Below, one piece after another: positions 59,815-64,000 of a stretch of DNA of 64,000 bases; positions within the stretch are counted from its first letter, which is position 1; every line of letters begins with the position of its first letter. Source of the DNA: Demequina activiva (lineage in GTDB: Bacteria; Actinomycetota; Actinomycetes; Actinomycetales; Demequinaceae). Made by a program: the position numbers and the translations under genes. A model generated the notes under the pieces. The model was not told the origin of the DNA, ran no database searches, and was given only the letters and a program-made list of their open reading frames with translations. The stretch spans positions 911,305 to 975,304 of the forward strand of contig NZ_BONR01000001.1 of assembly GCF_016862815.1 (NCBI RefSeq), written 5' to 3'.

Positions 59815-60858
59815 AGGCTGCCGAGCGGGGACGAGGGACGCTTCCCCGTGGGCGCCCTGATCGCGATCGCGCTCGTGGGCGCCGCAGCGTACGGCGCGTA
59901 CTGGTTCCTGACCGATCAGGGCTACCTCGGAACCGCCGCGCCCACGGCCTCGCCCACGGCCGCGGTGGACGCGGCGGGCGAGCAGGACAGCCGTCCCGAG
60001 TGGCTGCAGGGCACGGACCACGTGCTCCCGGCGGTGGTGCCGCACGAGGACGACCGTATGCCGGATTCGTACGTGCTGCAGCCGTGGGTGTGGGACCTGG
60101 TGGACGAGGACTGGGAGCTCGCGGTGCTGCGTGTGGGCGAAGGCGATCAGTACACGTGGTTCTCCGACGTCCAGGAGCTCTATCTGATCTCCCCCACCGG
60201 CGAGCACTTCACGGTCGCGGAGTTCGACACCACCATCGACCGTGACGTGGTGCACTGGGACCCCGCGCTCACGGTCGCGTGGATCAAGCGCAGCGACGGC
60301 TCCGAGTGGGAGCAGGTGATCGAGTTCGAGCTGCTGACCCAGACCAACACCTACGACTTCGGGGACAGCGCGATCAGCACGGCCAACCGTATCGAGGGGG
60401 GCATCGCGAACGTCGACGTGGTGGGTGCGCAGCCGGACGGCCTCGAGCTGTGGGTCTCCTACGACGCCAACGGCGCCGCCACGGGAGTGTTCTGGCGTGA
60501 CGGCGAGACCTGGAAGCCGAGCCTGGTGCAGGACGAGATTCGCCGCATGGTCGTCCAGGGCTTCTCGCGCGACCGCGGCGTGGATGCGTGGATCGATGCC
60601 GAGGGCGGGCGCGCGGTGTTCCACGGCGAGTACATCGATCCTGACATCGGCACGGTGACCGACCACCAGTGGGTGGTGCATGACCTGCTGGTCGACTCCT
60701 TCGAGGACGATGCCGTGGTTGCCACGCCCGCGCCGGGCTGCTCGCCGCTGGGCGGCGGCCATGCCGGCGAGTTCGACGGCGACCGCATCGTCGCCGTCTG
60801 CGACGGCACCGAGTGGCTGCTGGATCCGTACGAGCTGACGGAGCCCGAGCAGCGCTAG
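59812..60858 (+). CDS. Hypothetical membrane-anchored extracellular protein
   Basis: 348 residues, not recognised. One N-terminal helix (~12-33, FPVGALIAIALVGAAAYGAY) anchors a Thr/Ala/Pro linker and a Trp- and Asp-rich beta domain (WVWDLVDEDWELAVLRVGEG, WVSYDANGAATGVFWRDGE). Repeated strand patterns suggest a propeller-like fold. Two Cys near the C-terminus (about residues 311 and 330) could form a disulfide. Its stop shares CTAG with the convergent gene. Confidence 0.7.
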   Translation: MRLPSGDEGRFPVGALIAIALVGAAAYGAYWFLTDQGYLGTAAPTASPTAAVDAAGEQDSRPEWLQGTDHVLPAVVPHEDDRMPDSYVLQPWVWDLVDEDWELAVLRVGEGDQYTWFSDVQELYLISPTGEHFTVAEFDTTIDRDVVHWDPALTVAWIKRSDGSEWEQVIEFELLTQTNTYDFGDSAISTANRIEGGIANVDVVGAQPDGLELWVSYDANGAATGVFWRDGETWKPSLVQDEIRRMVVQGFSRDRGVDAWIDAEGGRAVFHGEYIDPDIGTVTDHQWVVHDLLVDSFEDDAVVATPAPGCSPLGGGHAGEFDGDRIVAVCDGTEWLLDPYELTEPEQR

Positions 60859-61247
60859 AGAGCGGCCGGCTCCCACCTGCGCTCGCGCAGTCGCGACAGG
60901 AGGAGCCCGCGGAAGCGGTCCACGTCTCCGTCCAGGCCGTCGAGGTCGGCGGCGTCCAGCAGCACGGACCAGGAGCCGTCGACGCGTGCGGCGACCAGCG
61001 CGAGCGGCTCGCCGTCGATGGCGTCCGCGAGGTCAGCGTCGAGCTCGTTGCGGTGCAGCAGCCGCACGGGCACGGGCAGCGTAGCCGCCATCCGGTCCCA
61101 GGCGGGCTTGCGTCGCACCGGCGAGTGGGTGATGTCGCACAGTGAGCAGTGGGCACGCCCCAGCAGGTGGCCGATCACGTACGCGGTCTCGCCGCGCACG
61201 CCGCCATCCGCGTCGTAGACCCCCGCAAGCTCCGTCACCTGTGCCAT
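60855..61247 (-). CDS. Conserved-looking protein with a CSLCDITH motif, function unknown
   Basis: 130 residues. The start LAGVYDADGGVRGETAYVIG is followed by RAHCSLCDITHSPVRRKPAW, a CxxC pair with neighbouring His that could bind a metal or be redox active. The rest (VPVRLLHRNELDADLADAID, LVAARVDGSWSVLLDAADL) has thioredoxin-like alternation, but I cannot name the fold. No signal peptide is seen. Confidence 0.7.
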   Translation of the reverse strand: MAQVTELAGVYDADGGVRGETAYVIGHLLGRAHCSLCDITHSPVRRKPAWDRMAATLPVPVRLLHRNELDADLADAIDGEPLALVAARVDGSWSVLLDAADLDGLDGDVDRFRGLLLSRLRERRWEPAAL

Positions 61248-61283
61248 GACGGGCTCAACAGACGGGCCGATGCGCCCATTCCG

Positions 61284-62048
61284 TCAAGCGCTCTCGCGCC
61301 GGAACACGCGGGTGCCGATGGCGAGGCCGAACGCCACCAGCGCGACCGTGATGCCTACGCCCCAGAGTGCGACGGGGTCCGTCAGGTCGCCGCGGAACAT
61401 CGCGCGGACGCCGTCCACCACATGCTTGAGAGGGTTGAGGTTGCTCAGGGTCTCCAGCCACTGAGGTGCCAGCGACATAGGCAGGAGGATGCCAGAGAGC
61501 AGCAGCAACGGGAGCGCGACGCCGTTGAGCAGCGGCGCGAACGAGTCCTCGGACTTGAGGGTGAGCGCGACGCCGTAGCTGAGCGAGGCGAAGCACGCGC
61601 CCAGCAGCGCCACCGTGGCGACGCCGGCCACCATGGCCCACCATGGCGCACGCAGACCGAACAGCAGTGCCACGAGCACCAGCATGGTGCCCTGCACCAG
61701 CAGCACGATGACGTCCCTGAGCACGCGACCCAGCAGCAGCGAGGCCCGCGAGGCGGGCGTGACCCGCATGCGCTCGATCACGCCGGCGCGCCACTCCGCG
61801 ATGAGGCCGAAGCCCACGAAGCTCGCGCCGAACAGTCCCAGCTGCACCAGCAGTCCGGGCACGAAGATCTGCCACGCGTCGACGTCCTCGCCAAAGGCGC
61901 GGGTGTCCGCGATCGTCTCGAGCAGCGGCCCGAACAGGGCGAGGTAGAGGATGGGCTGCAGGAGTCCAAACACCACCCACACGGGCTGGCGCAGGCTGAG
62001 CCGCATCGCGCGGGAGAAGACGATCCAGGTGTCGCGTGCGATGGTCAT
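61284..62048 (-). CDS. ABC-2 type exporter permease (DrrB-like)
   Basis: 254 residues with six helices. FSRAMRLSLRQPVWVVFGLL and LLLSGILLPMSLAPQWLETL followed by NLNPLKHVVDGVRAMFRGD are the ABC-2/DrrB pattern. It forms an export channel with the ATPase encoded one base upstream. Drugs, antibiotics or lipids are typical substrates. Confidence 0.92.
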   Translation of the reverse strand: MTIARDTWIVFSRAMRLSLRQPVWVVFGLLQPILYLALFGPLLETIADTRAFGEDVDAWQIFVPGLLVQLGLFGASFVGFGLIAEWRAGVIERMRVTPASRASLLLGRVLRDVIVLLVQGTMLVLVALLFGLRAPWWAMVAGVATVALLGACFASLSYGVALTLKSEDSFAPLLNGVALPLLLLSGILLPMSLAPQWLETLSNLNPLKHVVDGVRAMFRGDLTDPVALWGVGITVALVAFGLAIGTRVFRRESA

Positions 62049-62049
62049 G

Positions 62050-63033
62050 TCAGGCCTCCTCGTCGCGCAGCGAGCGCCCGGTCATGGTGAGGAACACATC
62101 GTCCAGGGTGGGGCGTCGCACCTCGACCCCTGCGACGTCGTGACCGCTCCCCATCTCCCTCAGCAGCGTGGGCAGTGCGGATGCCCCATCGGGCACCGTG
62201 AGCCGCACCACGTCTCCGTCGATCTCGTGGGGCACGTCGCCCAGCACCTCGGTGGCGGCCGCCGCCAGGGCCGCTGCGGCATCGGCGCTCGAGGCGGTCA
62301 GCAGCACCTGGTCGCCGCCCACGGAGCGCTTGAGCTCGTCGGAGGTCCCGGCACCCACGATCTCGCCGTGGTCGATGACCAGGAGGCGGTCGCTGAGCGC
62401 GTCCGCCTCGTCCATGTAGTGGGTCGTGATGAACACGGTGGTGTCGAAGTCGTCCCGCACGCGCCGGATGTGCTCCCACAGGTTGGCGCGCGACTGCGGG
62501 TCCAGACCGGTCGAGGGCTCGTCGAGGAACACGATGGTGGGCTCGTGGATGAGCCCCATGGCGATGTCGAGTCGCCGGCGCTGGCCGCCGGAGAGCGTGC
62601 CGCACTTGCGCTCCCAGATGCCGTCCAGGTCCAGCCCGCTCAGCAGTGCCTTGCCACGCTCGGCGGCGACGCCTCGATCGATGCCGTACAGCCGGGCCTG
62701 GTCCACGAGCTCCTCACCGGCGACGGCGCTCGGGTCCGTGGTGCCCATCTGAGCGACGTAGCCGATGGAGCGGCGCACCCCCACCGGGTCCTTGGCGAGG
62801 TCGTGGCCGTTGACGGTCGCGGTGCCGCCGCTGGGATCGAGCAGCGTGGTCAGCATCCGCAGCGTGGTGGTCTTGCCGGCGCCGTTGGGACCCAGGAAGC
62901 CGACGATCTCTCCGGCAGCGACCGTGATGTCGACGCCTTTGACGGCCTCCACGGTGCGCGGCGCGTCCTTGCCGCGGCCCCGCACGGAGTAGGTCTTGCG
63001 CAGCCCGCGCGCGTCGATGATGGGCGTGCTCAT
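62050..63033 (-). CDS. ABC exporter ATPase (DrrA-like)
   Basis: 327 residues. Walker A LGPNGAGKTTT, signature LSGGQRRRLDIAMGL, Walker B IVFLDEPSTGLDPQSR and TTHYMDEAD are all present. The C-terminal ~90 residues are the DrrA-type extension ending PTLDDVFLTMTGRSL. AGGAGG precedes the ATG at 63033. It is co-transcribed with the permease. Confidence 0.94.
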   Translation of the reverse strand: MSTPIIDARGLRKTYSVRGRGKDAPRTVEAVKGVDITVAAGEIVGFLGPNGAGKTTTLRMLTTLLDPSGGTATVNGHDLAKDPVGVRRSIGYVAQMGTTDPSAVAGEELVDQARLYGIDRGVAAERGKALLSGLDLDGIWERKCGTLSGGQRRRLDIAMGLIHEPTIVFLDEPSTGLDPQSRANLWEHIRRVRDDFDTTVFITTHYMDEADALSDRLLVIDHGEIVGAGTSDELKRSVGGDQVLLTASSADAAAALAAAATEVLGDVPHEIDGDVVRLTVPDGASALPTLLREMGSGHDVAGVEVRRPTLDDVFLTMTGRSLRDEEA

Positions 63034-63121
63034 GCGTGTGCCTCCTGGAGATGGCCGATGCGCACCCGACGGCGGGCGCAAGGATCAGGCTAGCGGCGGC
63101 CTCCGACAGGCGCTGGCACCG

Positions 63122-63451
63122 CTACGCGCAGTTGTCGCACACGCGGGACAGCGGAAGCGTCATGCCGCAGCGCGAGCACGGGGCGCCGATGCGGTCCGCG
63201 GCCACACGAGGGCGCGGGGCGCCCGATCCCGAGGTGTCCGAGCAGGTGCGGCACGGCGGGATGGTCGCCATCTGCTCCTCGGTCGCCTTGTACGGCGCGG
63301 GCCCCAGCAGGCTGCCGTCGGCGGCACGCTCGAAGTGCATGCAGTCCTCGTGGTGACGCATCACCGGAGCCTTGCCGGTGGGCTTGCCCGTCTTGCGGTT
63401 GACGGGGTCCTTGAGCCACACGAGGCCCGGCTGTGCAATGGTGACGGTCAT
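63122..63451 (-). CDS. Small protein with several CxxC zinc-ribbon motifs
   Basis: 109 residues. Cys pairs occur in PPCRTCSD, APCSRCGMTL and RVCDNCA at the very end, with HHEDCMHFE before them, enough for two zinc sites. The N-terminus (VTIAQPGLVWLKDPVNRKTG) is not recognised. It may bind nucleic acid or act as an adaptor. TACGCT lies six bases before the ATG. Confidence 0.7.
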   Translation of the reverse strand: MTVTIAQPGLVWLKDPVNRKTGKPTGKAPVMRHHEDCMHFERAADGSLLGPAPYKATEEQMATIPPCRTCSDTSGSGAPRPRVAADRIGAPCSRCGMTLPLSRVCDNCA

Positions 63452-63463
63452 AGCCCGAGCGTA
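63449..63463 (-). promoter_or_regulatory. Leaderless promoter -10 box of the zinc-ribbon gene
   Basis: TACGCT (complement of 63458-63463) is six bases before the ATG at 63451. Confidence 0.55.
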
Positions 63464-63527
63464 CGCCGCATGGGACCGGGACGTTGGCCGTCTCCGTCCC
63501 TGGTGAGTGCAGGCGCTCGCCCTCGCG

Positions 63528-63776
63528 TCAGCCCAGCAGCGCCCGGAACGCGGCAGCGGCGCGCTCGGCCGCTCCCTCGCCCAGCGCGAGGAACAGGCTG
63601 GGCTCCGTCAGCTCCAGCTCCAGCACCACGGGTCCGTCCTCGGTGGGAAGCAGGTCCACCCGCACGTACGCCAGGCCTGGCAGGTCCGCCACGATGCGGT
63701 CCGCGAGGGCCCGCTCGGCCTCGGTGGCCTCCGTGGCCATGACCTTCTCGTCCGCGTACACACCGCGCGCCAGCAC
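63528..63776 (-). pseudogene. C-terminal fragment of an ATP-grasp-type protein
   Basis: The 82-residue frame (GVYADEKVMATEATEAERAL, LAYVRVDLLPTEDGPVVLEL, ELTEPSLFLAL) matches the C-terminal end of RimK/glutathione-synthetase-like ATP-grasp proteins of about 280-300 residues; the Glu residues in LELELTEPS would bind metal. Upstream the frame stays open, and ATHRQIALLPPV still looks homologous, but beyond it the sequence becomes low-complexity and no start is seen. The N-terminal two thirds, with the ATP-binding lobes, are missing. Confidence 0.65.
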
Positions 63777-64000
63777 GGGCGGTAGCAGGGCGATCTGACG
63801 GTGGGTGGCGTGTCGGGCTGCGGGGGTCTGTCGTTGCGGTTCGGGGGCAGGAGTGGCGCTGAGGGTGTGTCGTGGGACGTTGGGATGGGCGCCATGACGC
63901 GGGCAAGGTTGGCCCTCGTGATGGCGGTTGGCTCGTTCGTGTCGGTCTGTTCGCTTGGGGTCGTGTCCGGTGGGCTAGCGTGGCGGGGTGGGAGCGAGGG
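63777..64000. other. Strand-skewed gap at the window end
   Basis: From ~63780 to ~63970 the plus strand is very rich in G and T and poor in A and C, unlike neighbouring DNA. No convincing coding region is seen. Confidence 0.4.
63976..64000 (+). CDS. Probable start of a plus-strand gene leaving the window
   Basis: TAGCGT at 63976-63981 and a GTG at 63988 with a six-base gap repeat the leaderless pattern seen across the window. Only four codons are visible, so no product can be named. Confidence 0.35.

Overview
The window is very GC-rich, gene-dense chromosomal DNA from an actinobacterium. The evidence is frequent GTG starts, a Cys/Asp-degenerate TgpA/DUF58/MoxR cluster, many leaderless genes with a TAnnnT box 6-7 nt before the start codon, and a single-chain GcvP. 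The gene content suggests the Micrococcales (for example Demequinaceae/Cellulomonadaceae), but the genus is an inference. I see no rRNA, tRNA, CRISPR array, transposase or prophage.

Layout. 1-3939: PiT phosphate transporter (runs off the left edge), a YchJ-like zinc protein coupled to a threonine aldolase, a YgjV-GNAT fusion and an S4 RNA-binding protein. 3995-7095: a thiamine-precursor uptake operon (thiamine-binding protein, permease, THI5-type lipoprotein, ATPase) behind a TPP riboswitch. 7152-7355: first copy of a ~200-bp inverted-arm repeat. 7383-12558: glycogen phosphorylase, a glycosyltransferase and small membrane proteins. 12789-33005: gcvP, then an eight-gene, tightly coupled phospho-signalling/cell-envelope operon (Ser/Thr kinase, 2017-residue exported Ig-like protein, MoxR, DUF58, transglutaminase-fold membrane protein, FHA, PP2C, acidic Thr-repeat membrane protein), then gcvT and gcvH. 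33049-40881: Nudix, Tag, metF, OsmC, metE, VOC, a lone type IV prepilin, GNAT and a lipoprotein. 40940-44443: MFS permease and a KhtTU-like K+/H+ antiporter pair. 44495-44695: second repeat copy. 44707-64000: a mosaic of single genes: a degenerate phosphotransferase, an intracellular clan-A glycoside hydrolase, ABC-F, TetR with a thioredoxin-like target, topoisomerase IB, AraC, MerR with an aldo/keto reductase, a MalY-type lyase, a DrrAB-type exporter and a truncated ATP-grasp gene.

How the genes work together. One-carbon and methionine metabolism recurs (gcvP, gcvT, gcvH, metF, metE). The kinase operon lies exactly between gcvP and gcvTH. Its kinase, FHA protein, phosphatase and last membrane protein all carry acidic Thr motifs that look like phospho-acceptor/FHA-docking sites. 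This is the best candidate for an undescribed system here: a kinase/phosphatase/FHA module controlling a MoxR-DUF58-pseudo-transglutaminase envelope machine and a giant exoprotein. Other non-gene signals are the two-copy inverted-arm repeat, a strongly over-represented 9-mer (GGCCGATGC, about 37 copies by eye), paired 19-bp-spacer MerR promoters, and three convergent gene pairs whose stop codons share one CTAG.
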